From contig CAMGYJ010000011.1 of the NCBI GenBank assembly GCA_946122785.1, positions 8,680,001 through 8,744,000 of the forward strand: a DNA stretch of 64,000 nucleotides, in the 5' to 3' direction. Source of the stretch: Linum tenue (lineage: Eukaryota; Streptophyta; Magnoliopsida; Malpighiales; Linaceae). Made by a program: the position numbers and the translations under genes. Below the pieces are notes generated by a model. It saw only the letters and a program-made list of their open reading frames with translations, was not told the origin of the DNA and did not search any database. Every line of letters begins with the position of its first letter. The stretch's first letter is position 1. Below are positions 43,470 through 53,894 of the stretch, piece after piece.

Positions 43470-44562
43470 TGACTCGTAGCTAGTCGGGAATGCTACTGCC
43501 ATTGGACCAGGAGGTTGAAAGGACCTGTCGCAACTTCAAGAGAGCTTTAAAGGCGCGACTGCATGTAGAGGAAGCGTTTTCTCATCTAAACATCAACCAA
43601 GAGGAAAAAATGGGTGAACCTAATGAGGACGGGACAGTTGTTCCCGAGGAGCATACCATGGGATACTACTGGACCGCCAGAGCCTCAGACATGCGGTCTA
43701 GCATCCAACACCCTCAAGTTGCTGCCAACAACTTTGGGGTGAGCACCTCGGTCATCACAATGCTGAGAGGTTCAATGGTGTTCCATGGGAAGCCAGGTGA
43801 GTACCCTCGGGCACACCTGCGACGATTCCATGAGCTGATTGATGGGATCAAGATCAACGAGGTCCCTTAAGATGCCATCCAGGTGAGATACTTCCCATTT
43901 ACTCTGGAGGGGCAGGCCAAGATGTGGCTGGACAACCGGCCTCCGGGATTGATCACTACATTCACCAATCTGGCCAACAAATTCCTGACCCGCTATCATC
44001 CTCCATCTAAAACGGCAGACCTGCAGAAAGAGATCACCCATTTTGCCTAGTAGGTGGATGCGACCATCCGGGACGCTTGGGAGAGATACACATGTATCTT
44101 CTTGAAGTTTTCCAACCACGATTTTAATGATGCCTTCAAAGTGGGTACCTTCTATCGGTCCCTCTTCCCCGAGGATAAGCAACTGATCGACTCGTTTTGT
44201 GTCGGAAACATGCTGAATAAGACGCCACTGTAGTTGAATTAGCTCTTTGAGGAAATGGCTGAGCAGGGGTATGATTGGGGGACTGCAAGGAGGACTCGAC
44301 GAGAACTAGGTCGGGGTGTGCATGCTGTGGACACCTAGTCATCTGAGTTGGTGCAGGTTGTCTCTAAGCCGGTCACGACGATTGAACGGAACGAGATGGT
44401 TACAAGTATTGGGAAGCAGCAGGCAATGTATTGCCAGTGGTGTGAGAGCACCAATCACAGGGTGGAGGACTGCCAAGCCAAGCGAGAGTCTAGCACACCG
44501 CAGAAGCAGCTGAATTTCATTAATAATGCTCGGTGAAACGACCCCTATAGTAATACATACAA
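43470..44562 (+). pseudogene. Athila-type gag, stop-interrupted
   Basis: The first frame 43490-43867 holds HPQVAANNFGVSTSVITML and KPGEYPRAHLRRFHELIDGIKI, the Athila gag opening. It continues after a stop as VRYFPFTLEGQAKMWLDN, LANKFLTRYHPPSKTADLQKEI and DAWERYTCIF, up to a zinc knuckle YCQWCESTNHRVEDC near 44430-44475. At least five in-frame stops lie between (for example 43868, 44048, 44232, 44336), with little frame change. The hAT at 44629 splits the gag-to-protease region. Confidence 0.88.
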
Positions 44563-46303
44563 CGAGGGATGACACCAACATCCTAATTTCTCCTAGAGCG
44601 GCAACAACAATCCCAAGCCACCAGGATTTAGGGATGGCAATGGGTCGGATTGGGGCGGGTTTTGCCAAACCGAAATCCAAACCCATAGGATTATCCGCCA
44701 AAAAAACCCGGGATAAAACCCGCTGGGTTTGAAAAACTCAGACCCAACCCAACCCGCTGGTTATCCGCGGGTTGATGGGTACCCGTAGGTTTTTGTGGTA
44801 AAATATTTATAATAATAATTAACAAGAAAACTATCAAAATAAAAATAAAGCATAAATCTCACCATACAAACTATCCATACAAAAAAACATCGTTCTAGTT
44901 AATTCAAGCAAATCACACACTATCCATACAAATTGTTCAACACCAATCTAGAAAATTGAACAAAGTCACAAATTATCCATACACAACATGATTAATTAAA
45001 GTTCCTCCTACTTGAGAACTTGAACATTGTCATCTTAGCTTCACTCTAAGCTCCATAACATCGACTTCATTCTACACAATTAGGTAGACCAAAATTAGAA
45101 ACGTCTCCACAAACATAAGAAAGATGGATTTTTCAAAGAAGATAGTTAGAATATTATATATACCGGTAACACATGAAGCACAATCTGGATCTAGGTCACC
45201 ATTAACAGTGGCATAAGTCTTGAGCTTATCAATTGTTTCCAAGCCATCTGCAGATAGAAAGCAAGTTAGCAAATAATGGGTAACCAACAATATCATAACT
45301 CAAAACATGTATTAAAGCTCATATGTGAAATCAAATAATCAAAGGTTATCAAGCTACCTGGAATGGTTGAATTGAGCAACCAATTTTGAGCACACATTAG
45401 AACCTCAACAGTTTCTGGGAGAAGTCTACTGCGACTAGGGCTAACTAGTATTCCACCGACACTAAAAGCAGACTCAGAAGCCACAGTAGTCACTGGAATT
45501 GCAAGTATGTCTCTAGCAATCAATGCTAAAGTCGGATACTTTGACTCATTTGCCTTCCACCACAATAAAATGTCAAATCCAGCTTTCTTGGGCAAGACTT
45601 TCTCCTTGAGGTAGACATCCAACTCAGTTTCAACATCTACACTGCTAGTAGTCAATGATGCTACATACCTATCATATGCTATCATTCTTCCTCGTCCTTA
45701 ACTAATCGAACTCCCATCATGAGACGAATTTCCTTCTTGACTCCCATCCACATTTGGCTTCTTATAATCCTTCTCCAATTCAACCAACAATTGTCGAACA
45801 CTCTCAATACATGCCCTTGATTCATCACCATAGATATCTGGAAAGTAGCACTCCAACAAGGTAAACTTATACCTTGGATCAAATACAACAGCAATAGCTA
45901 AAACGTCATGAATAGTACTCCAATACTACTCAAATTTTGTCATCATGCTTTTGGCCATATCTCTAATGAAAGCATCATCATCCAACATCCAATTAGAGAT
46001 GCCCACCTTTATGTCACACACCTTTTCAAAGAACAAATTGGAAGTTGGGTATTTAGCCCCGGAAAACAGCTCAGTCACATCATAAAACAACTCCAACTTG
46101 TCACAAACCTTCCTTGCAAACTCCAAATCAGATTCACTAGGTAAAGTCTTGTAATCCTTATCCATTTGCTTCAGACGAGGAAATACAATCTTATACTTCA
46201 AAGCATAATGAAGCATAAAAAGGTAGAGTTCCACCTAGTTTGGCAATCCAAGGACAAACTTTCCCCATAAGAAATTTTCAATTGTTTTGCAACTATTTCA
46301 AAC

Positions 46304-46428
46304 TTCTCTTTCCTTTTAGGAGTTACTGTCCAAAATTGCACACTATCACGGATGCGCTCACACTTCTCTTTCCTTTTAGGAGTTGCTGTCCAGAATTGCA
46401 CACTATCACGGATGCGCTCTACATTTCT
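46304..46428 (-). repeat. 60-bp in-frame tandem duplication in the transposase
   Basis: CTTCTCTTTCCTTTTAGGAG occurs at about 46303 and 46363 with the 60-bp unit repeated; the protein reads RIRDSVQFWTATPKRKEK, then RIRDSVQFWTVTPKRKEK. Twenty residues are added without breaking the frame. Confidence 0.9.
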
Positions 46429-46729
46429 CTTTATCACATCCAATCCATCCTTGACAAGAATACGAGCACAACAACGCATGTGAATTTTAGCACCAGACCA
46501 CATCAAACGCTCAGAGTTCAACTTATACTTGACCATGTCAATCAATGCATCATTCGTACTACAGTTATCTAGAGTAATTGCAGACAACTTCGTATCAACA
46601 TTCCACTCAGACAAAATTTCGATAAGAACCTGAGCAAGTGCTTCACTAGTATGTGGGCAAGGTACATATACGAACCTACAATCAAAATATAACAACAAAC
46701 AAATGGTTAGATGCTGCAAGAACAAAAAA

Positions 46730-47085
46730 GCAAGCATGAAAAGGCCAAAAATAGGTGCTGCCAGCACACTAAAATCACATAAAACAGTCCAAAAAATCAC
46801 AGAAAACAATCCAAAAATCACAAACCAAGCAAACAAAACAATAGATGTTGCAAGCACAACAAAGCAAGCATGAAAAGGGCATAAATAGGTGCTGCGTGCA
46901 CACCAAAATCTCATAAAACAGTACAAAAAATCACAGAAAACAATACAAACATTACAAATCAAGCAAACAAAAAAATAGATGTTGCAAGCATGAAAAAGAA
47001 AGCATGAAAAGGGCATAAGTAGGTGCTGGCAGCACACCAAAATCTCATAAAACAGTCCAAAAATCACATAAAACAGCCCAAATAT
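46730..47085 (-). repeat. ~124-bp repeat, about three copies, in the transposase intron
   Basis: AAGCATGAAAAGG(C/G)C(A)TAAATAGGTGCTG begins at about 46733, 46869 and 47003. The units share CACCAAAATCTCATAAAACAG and AATAGATGTTGCAAGCA blocks and lie fully within the intron 46676-47123. Confidence 0.83.
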
Positions 47086-48920
47086 CACAAATTAATAAGA
47101 AATGAGTAAAGAGGATTAAATACCTAAGAATGTAGCTCCACATTGTCCAAGAAGCATCAATGAAATGGGCAGTCACCACCATAAATCCCTTCTTTTGATT
47201 AGTGGCAGTCCACATATTGCTAGTAACCGCTATCCTACTCGAATTCCCCTCTATCATACTCATAAGCATCTTCTTCTCAACCTCAAAGATCTTGAAAATG
47301 TCACTCTTCACTGTATTTCGATAAGGGCACTTGAATAAAGGTTGAATGATGAAGAGAAATCTTCTAAAACCAATATGCTCAACAATAGAGAGAGGGTACT
47401 CATGTAATATACTCATGGAAGCTAAAGCACGCCTCCCTTCTTCCTCATCAAATCTGTTGCCACTTGCTTTGCTAACATCTCCTTTCAAATTCTTTGTCAA
47501 AAGCATTTGTTTTAATATATTTGCATTGTTTCCTCGGACATGTATGTAGAATATGCTGGCGCAAATGACTGGTCCCGTTATTAGTAGAAGCAGATAAGAG
47601 TTTCTTACACTGTATGCATTCGGCTCTAAGAACCCCATCCTTCAAAATTCTGTTGAAATGCGGCCAAACATCACTTTTATGCCCACTTGTATCAAGAACA
47701 TTAACCTCATTAGATCTTGTTGGTTGTCCACTATCCATTATACCAGTAGGTGCTGTAGTAGCACCATTACCACTCTCACTAGTGGGATTAGGAAGTTGGG
47801 ACTGAGATCCCACAGTAGGTGTAGAAGTAGTACCAATGGTCTCATCACCTCCACTAACAATTGGAGTTCCGGCTTCGGAGGCATTTAAAGCCATATCAAG
47901 CACATACACAAATCAAAATCATAGTGAATTGAGTTACACATTAACTTAACCACTACTATCTTGGCAGCTCATTACTTTGGTAACATACATAACAACTACT
48001 TAATATACACAACAACAATTGCTTCTCATCTATTTTTGTTTCACTTTTTCTATTCTTGTATTGTTTCTCTCCTTTGATTAATAAACTAAGATTGCTTGTT
48101 CATATTCTATCCTATAAATCAATAATAATGATTGCTTGTTGCCAATAAAAATGAAGATTATACATATATCATCAAACGGAATTCTATTAGTGTCTATAGA
48201 ATTCCAGACTTACAGATTGAAGCCAGATATTCATACATCAAACGAAATCCCAAATCTCTTACCTTACCACCCAAAGAGCAGAAGTGGGTGACTCCCTTTC
48301 CCCGACTTGAGCTGTGACAGCTCATTCAAGTCTTCAAACCGTCGACGGGAGGCAGAGCCGCAAAGGAGCAGAGGGAGGGCGGGAATGTAAGCCGTCGGGC
48401 ATCGAACGGTGGCAGAGCAGAGGAGCAAGGAGAGGGCGTGGGAATGGAGTCGGAGAGGCGGAGCTGGAGCAGAGGAAGAGCAGGGGGAGGGCGCGGATGG
48501 AAATCGGGTGACGGACGGTGGTTGCCGGGAATGGAGGCGCGTCGAGTAGAAAATGGAAATTGGGAGACGGGTTTTGGTGGTGGCGGGCCAGCTGTCGGAT
48601 TGGAATTTGGAGTCGGGACGGGAGGTGGAGAATAGAGGTCGCGAGTCAGAGAGGGAGAGGATGAATGCGGCGGGTCACGGGTGTTTTGTGTCTCTAGGGA
48701 GTGGGACTGGGGTGGGGAGTGAAAATATTTGGGAAATTAGGGTTAGGATGTGTGTCCAGGTATCCACGGATCGGGTTCCCCCAAACCTGAACCTGCCCCA
48801 ACCCGCCCAACCAACCACCGGGTTTAAACCCAAACCCGGTCAACACTGATTTTACTCGCTTTGACCGGATTGGGTCGGGTAACCGCGGTTCTGGGTTGAA
48901 CTGCCATCCCTACCGGGATT

Positions 48921-49560
48921 TCAAGCTCCTATAGCTGGTTTTCAGAACCAGAGCCAGCCATACCAGGCCCGGCCAGGCCAGATACAGCAACATCAACCAT
49001 TTTATCAACCTAGACAGGGGCAGGCTTTTCAACAGCCCCCACAGTAGCAGCAGTACCACCAGCTTGGTGCATCTCCATAAGTCCCAGCAACGGGTGATCC
49101 CGTGTCAGAATTAAGGGATCTAGTGACCACCCTGGCCAGCACCAGTACCCAGAAGTTTAGTAAACCGGAGCAATTCATAGAAGTGGTTGCGGGCAAATTC
49201 ATGGAGATTGAGCTAGCCAGAGGAACAAGAAGGCACTTCTACAGGATATGGATACCAAAATCGGGCACCTGGCAGATGCTCTTGCCTCTCGACTGGCTGA
49301 CACACTTCTTGGCCAACTGCTGAGCCCCAGAAATCATAAAGAGGGGTTGCACGCCATCATGCTGAGGAGTGGGACCGTAACTTAAGATGCACCGCCAAGG
49401 AGTGCAAAACAGGTGACGCAGATCACCCCGGAGCCGAAAGAGGACCTAGCGATGGGAAAGGAGCCAGAGGTTTGATCCCGAAAGCCCCATGTAGTAGTGG
49501 CTGAATATAAGCCTAAGCTTCCTTTTCCCACCAGGATGTACAAAGATCGGTTGGAGGTCG
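48921..49560 (+). pseudogene. Athila element 1, gag-to-protease linker
   Basis: Continues the region cut by the hAT. Gln/Pro-rich text near 48950-49060 and LRDLVTTLASTSTQKFSK near 49105 resemble the spacer after the Athila zinc knuckle. Stops are frequent. Confidence 0.6.
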
Positions 49561-49564
49561 ACTT

Positions 49565-50320
49565 TGGAACTTCATGTCCATGCGTAGGAAGTTGAATGTT
49601 CAAGTGCCCTTCTTGGAGGCACTATCTCAAATGCCTAAGTATGCAAAGTTTCTGAAAGACCTTCTCTCGAAGAAGCAGAAGCTGAGCGAGCTAGCCATTG
49701 TGGAGCTCACCGAGGTGTGCTTGGCCATTCTGTAGAACAAGATTCCGCATAAGCAGAAGGACCCATGTAGTTTTACTATCCCGTGCTCTATTGGTAAATT
49801 GCATGCAGAGAGGTCTTTGGCAGATCTAGGCTCTAGTATCAATGTTATACCATATAAATTGTTCAAGAAACTATGCCTAGGTGCACCCACTACAACTAGG
49901 ATGAGTATTCAATTAGCTGACCGATGTGTAGTTCATCCTAGGGGCATAGTGGAAGACCTCCTTGTTAAGTTTGGTAGATTCTTTTATCCTGTGGATTTTG
50001 TTGTCTTAGACATCAATGAGAACACAAAAGTGCCCCTTATACTAGGTAGGCCTTTCCTGGCAACCGCCAAGGCTCTCATAGATATGCATGATGGGATCCT
50101 GATTTTGAGAGATGGCGAGGAGCAGATAACATTTTCCATTGCTAATAATATGAATTATATATCGCCAATGCATGCTTTATCTCACCAGGTGCACGAGTCT
50201 ATCGTGTATCCTTCTATGTCGCTCGTTTTGCAGGATTCTCCCCTAATTCCTTTGCCGCCACTCTCGTCTGCTCCGTTACCAAATGAAAAGCTTAAGGAGG
50301 AGTGGCGGCCAAAGCTGTAG
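49565..50320 (+). pseudogene. Athila-type retropepsin
   Basis: Reads FMSMRRKLNVQVPFLEALSQ, YAKFLKDLLSKKQKL and ELTEVCLAIL, a stop at 49732, then DPCSFTIPCSIGKLHAERSL and the active-site DLGSSINVIPYKLFKKL (usually DLGAS), LQLADR-like, HPRGIVEDLLVKFG, FVVLDI and VPLILGRPFLATAKALID. The last 170 codons (49799-50320) are an open frame. This is the best preserved part of element 1. One nonsense codon upstream and the loss of polymerase mean it has no use in its present form. Confidence 0.9.
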
Positions 50321-50660
50321 GCAACTAATCTTGCCTACAAGAAAGCTGGAGACCACTATGAGCTGGTCCTAGATCCTTAGCCACGACCACCCTGGCATTC
50401 CGAGTACTCACTCCCTTGCATCCTGTCGGATGGCCAGGTTGAGTTAGCCCGTGCTGACGGTCGCACCCTCCGTGTGCATGTCCACCATCTGAAGTTGTAC
50501 CTCAAGATCAATGTGGATCCACTCTTCGAGACACCTGTTCCTACACCGCTCTGAGCATCCACCCTCTGGGTCCAACTAAAGACGTAAAAGAAGCGCTTGT
50601 GGGGAGGCAACCCACCACGGTTTGCTTTTTTTGTTTTTGGTTTTCCACTTGGAACTATGG
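50321..50660 (+). pseudogene. integrase tail and 3' spacer of Athila element 1
   Basis: NLAYKKAGDHYELVLDP is followed by ARADGRTLRVHVHHLKLYLK, comparable to the last residues of Athila integrases (VNGHRLKPY type). The motif GCGCTTGTGGGGAGGCAACCC at 50593, common downstream of pol in Athila elements, comes next. Reverse transcriptase through integrase core is deleted. Confidence 0.6.
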
Positions 50661-51063
50661 TTTCTATCACCCAGTATATTTTGATGACTCTAGCTCTGTG
50701 CCTTTGGACTAGTCCCCTTCCAGTCCCCTGCTCTTGACTGGTCTGCCTTCCAGTCGTCGTTCCCGATCGTCATTTCCTGGTAACATCATTCCCCTTCCAT
50801 CTTATTTATTCCTGGAACATATGTTTGTGTGCTTGTAGCCTAGTCCACTGTCCAAATCTCGGGATTTGAAGGCTCCCAATACTGATGTTTGCATGATCAC
50901 ATTGACATTGTGGTTTATGTGGTGAATCGATTGGCTGTTAACATTGATGCATGACAACTTGTTTGTGACTAGGACAACCTATAATGATGACTGAGACGTG
51001 TAGTAGAGTTGTGTAGGGTTTAGTTATTCAACTGTTTCCTTACCAATTGCGACTTGGATTGAT
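50661..51063 (+). other. 3' spacer of Athila element 1, no gene
   Basis: T-rich non-coding sequence with TGGTAACATCATTCC at about 50779, like TGGTAACATCTTTCC near 54239 in element 2. No polypurine tract before 51064, so the true end of element 1 is lost. Confidence 0.5.
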
Positions 51064-52496
51064 TGATTCGGGTCCAATTGTACACATTTTACCCCTCATA
51101 TCATGATAGTTTGGCTTTTCATTTCATCGTCCCCCAATATATTTCACACTAGGTTGTGCATGTTTTGATACATTTCAGGTCCTAGCACGTGTGGAAAGGT
51201 CAAGGTCCAATTTTGGGAAGATTGGAGGTCGAAAAGCACAAAAACCGAAGAAAAGTCCAAAGAGACCGTGACAATTTCCCCGTGACAGTGAAACGCAGGC
51301 ATCCAGGAAGCAGCCGCAGTTCACATTCAAACATTGGTGTTCACGGTATCCCAAGATCGTGAACTCGAACCACAAACCATGAACACCGAGGCGTCCAGCG
51401 AGGTTCCAGAAGTTACTGACGACAAGGCAGTTCACGGTCTCTTAGACCGTCAACTTGGAGCACAAACTGTGAACCCATGAGAGTGAAGCGGTGCGTTTAG
51501 GAGACGACACCGAGTTCATGAACGCGTTTAGGTGTTCATGGCCATGAACTGGAAGTCCGTGAACTCAGCTCGGTCTGGGTTTAAATGAGAAGCTGAAAGG
51601 AGGAAAAAAGGGGAACTGGTTTTTGGAGAAGAATTGGTTTCTTTCTCTAGGTTTTGAGCCAAAAACACCAAAGGGGAGTTCTAGTGAGAGAGAGAGAGAG
51701 TGCTTGAGTGATCTTGGAGCTTAATTGGAGGCTTGGGTTGATCTTGAAGACAAGGATTCAATCCTAGAAGAAGAAGAAGAAGAAGAAGATCTTAAGCCCA
51801 ATTTGTAATCTCTCTCTTTTCTTTCTAGAAACTCACCCTCTTCTCTTGGGTTTAAGAACCCTAGATCTAGATTTTGATTTGTTGTTGATGTATGTGACAA
51901 ATTCCTTGTTTGATTGAGTTTATTATCTAATTAATGGATGTTTTAATGAATGACATGAGTTTGGATTCCATTATCATGTGTTGAGCTTTTGACCTATGAG
52001 GGAGATAATCTCCTTAGAGCCCCCTATTGGCGTCTTTGGGTCACTCCTATCGTATATTGTCTAGCTAATCCCCGAGGGAGTTGACTCGATCCACCTCCTA
52101 GCAATATACGAAACCCTAGGTTGAATAGAGCACCTACCCATCCACCAATCCGTCGTTTCGGGTCATTTCCGAGTGAGTCTATCTTCTAACGGTAGGATAG
52201 TGAATCGATTAAGCGTAAATAGTACTCAACATCATTCCATTTGATGGAACTATGAGGATTCGAACTCAAGAGAGATCCAACCTTGTAAATAGCTAGGTTA
52301 GTGGTTAGCTAGGTTAGTTAGTTTAATTCTTCTAATCGCCATCCTAGGTTGGCTAGATAACGAACCCTAAACCTGAAGTAGGGTAAGCCTAGATCCCCGT
52401 GGTACGATCAATTCTTATTGCTTGCTTGCCCTATGCTACACCCAGTCGGCAGTTATACTTGGTCGTCGATTGGGATGTTGTAGTTAGAACGAGTCA
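51064..52496 (+). repeat. 5' LTR of element 2
   Basis: Starts TGATTCGGGTCCAATTGTACAC, ends AACGAGTCA. The part at 51240-51560 holds repeated GTTCACGG and CGTGAACT motifs that pair with each other. (GAA)n near 51767-51790 and GA runs near 51689. Confidence 0.8.
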
Positions 52497-52502
52497 AGTT
52501 TT

Positions 52503-52520
52503 TGGCGCCGTTGCTGGGGA
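52503..52520 (+). other. primer binding site of element 2
   Basis: TGGCGCCGTTGCTGGGGA, near-identical to that of element 1. Confidence 0.88.
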
Positions 52521-52671
52521 ACCATTTTAGGTTATTTGAAAAAGGGTTAGGTAGTTAATCTAGTTGGTTTGTGCTTCATGTTGTGTTTTGTTTACCCACT
52601 CTTCTCTTAGAAGGGTGGTTTGTGTTTGTTTGATTTTGTTTTTGTGTTTTTGTTTATGTAGGTTATGAATC

Positions 52672-53894
52672 ATGGATCCCAATGGCTTCTACAATATGTG
52701 GAGGTATCCACAACCACCCGAATGGGGGTACCCCGGAGCTTCATGGAGTGAACAAGAAGGGTAAGCCAAGGATTCGGGTTCTATTACCACCACCCCCCCC
52801 CCCCCTTCTAAGAAGAACAACCATACCATTGGGGATATGAAGAGGCTTCCCCATATCAAGAAGATTTCCCTCCACAAACCGAGGATAAATCTAAGTTGGA
52901 GTTGGCCATGGAAGCCTTCATGGGACAATCATCAAGACTATGTGCCACTCTACAACCGGGGCCAAAGAGAAACTGGGAGCTCATGGTGGAGAAATTTTCC
53001 CGGGGTACCGATGAGGGATGCTCCAATTTGGACCTTCTCATCACCGGCCCTATCGACTCAACCTTTCTTCAGGAATCGGAGGAGCTCTTTTGACGCACGG
53101 AGAGGCTAGGAGGGCTTGTAGAGCAAACATGTGCACAATTTGCTCACAATCGCCTCCTACCATTGGAAGAAAGAGAGGAAGTCGAAGAGGCGAGCCATGA
53201 GAATTTTGGAAGAACGAGCTTCGACATGGATTTCCATCCCATCCCTCCTCCCATTTTGGCACTTTTGGAGAAGGTGGAACGGGCTTGTGCAAGCTATCGC
53301 CTCTCGTTATTGGAGGAGAAAGAGGAGATTGAAGGAGCGATCAATGACAACCGTGTGGAGCAAGAAGAACTCACCTCGGAGAGCTCCCGTGGTGAGGATG
53401 AACAATAAGGTTGCATTGATGACTCCTATCACTTTCCCCTTCCCGAAAGAAACTTTGAAGACCAAGACACGAGTGTGGAGGAGCAAGAGAACCCTTTCTA
53501 TTATCTTGCATGGAATCTTGCCCTCCAAAAGGTGCTTGAAGAAATGAAAGGGAAGGAGAAAGATGAGGTTGAAGAGGAGGAAGAAAGCATTGAAGAGGGG
53601 GAAGATCTCAAGCGTTCCCAAGGGGAGGAAATTGAAGAAAAAGGAAGGGAGGTTGAAGATGAAGTAGAAGGAGCAAGTGGCATCCAAGATGAGGACGAGG
53701 TCGAGGTGGATGATGCATCCACAAGTTACGGGGGCTATGAAAACTTTCCACCTGACCTTGATGGGCTTTTGGAGAAGGGCCCATTTGCGGTTCTTTGCCA
53801 AGCCAAGGCCAAACCATCGGTGATCCCTCTTGGTGGATGCGATGGTGGTAAATCGATGATGCATTACATGGTGTGGGGCAAAGAGAAGAAGTAA
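52672..53894 (+). pseudogene. acidic ORF of the non-autonomous Athila-like element 2
   Basis: An ATG at 52672 starts MDPNGFYNMWRYPQPPEWG. A 13-C run at 52793-52805 marks a shift into the main frame, which continues as LELAMEAFMGQSSRLC, KRNWELMVEKFSRG, and IDSTFLQESEELF, a stop at 53091, EREEVEEASHENFG, DMDFHPIPPPILALLEKVERA, a stop at 53406, and finally 53475-53894 (QENPFYYLAWNLALQKVLEEM, a long Glu/Lys-rich stretch, then GGYENFPPDLDGLLEKGPF). One frame accounts for nearly everything, so three lesions broke one protein of about 405 residues. It is strongly acidic and coiled-coil-like in the middle. I do not recognise a Gag core or zinc knuckle; a structural protein supplied for packaging is an inference from its place after the primer site. 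Confidence 0.65.

Larger units (their letters stand above)
45293..47909 (-). pseudogene. hAT transposase (BED finger, RICESLEEPER-like), broken
   Basis: The gene reads right to left. 47909-47540: N-terminal Ser/Thr/Pro-rich tail and BED finger (SDVWPHFNRI, ECIQCKKLL, HLRQHILHTC). A frameshift near 47535 leads to LKQMLLTKNLKGDV, NRFDEEEGRRALASMS and MWTATNQKKGF. An intron (47123-46676, GT/AG) follows, then the second exon with WNVDTKLSAITLDNCSTND, RCCARILVKDGLD and DCQTRWNSTF. A frameshift near 46215 and stops near 45925 and 45700 precede VVFDPRYKF (other frame) and the dimerisation domain KKAGFDILLWWKANESKYP, VASESAFSVGG at 45600-45380. All landmarks of plant Ac-like transposases are present, so the gene is old but nearly complete. 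It can no longer make enzyme. Confidence 0.9.
44621..48920. mobile_element. 4.3-kb BED-type hAT element (44629-48912) with 8-bp TSD
   Basis: Starts TAGGGATGGCAATGGGTCGG, ends ACTGCCATCCCTA, flanked by CCAGGATT and CCGGGATT (one change). It contains a whole but broken transposase gene on the minus strand. Its ends and flanking ~500 bp are nearly the same as the 700-bp element at 29616, so it is the autonomous type of that family. Confidence 0.93.
42366..51063 (+). mobile_element. Athila-type gypsy element 1, internally deleted, carrying a hAT
   Basis: Order: 5' LTR (42366-43326), primer site, gag (43470-44560 and 48921-49320), hAT insertion (44629-48912), protease (49565-50320), last part of the integrase (50380-50560), then the 3' region with GCGCTTGTGGGGAGGCAACCC. 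Reverse transcriptase, RNase H and most of the integrase are missing between about 50330 and 50400. Its own 3' LTR is not seen; the LTR of element 2 begins at 51064. Confidence 0.8.
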
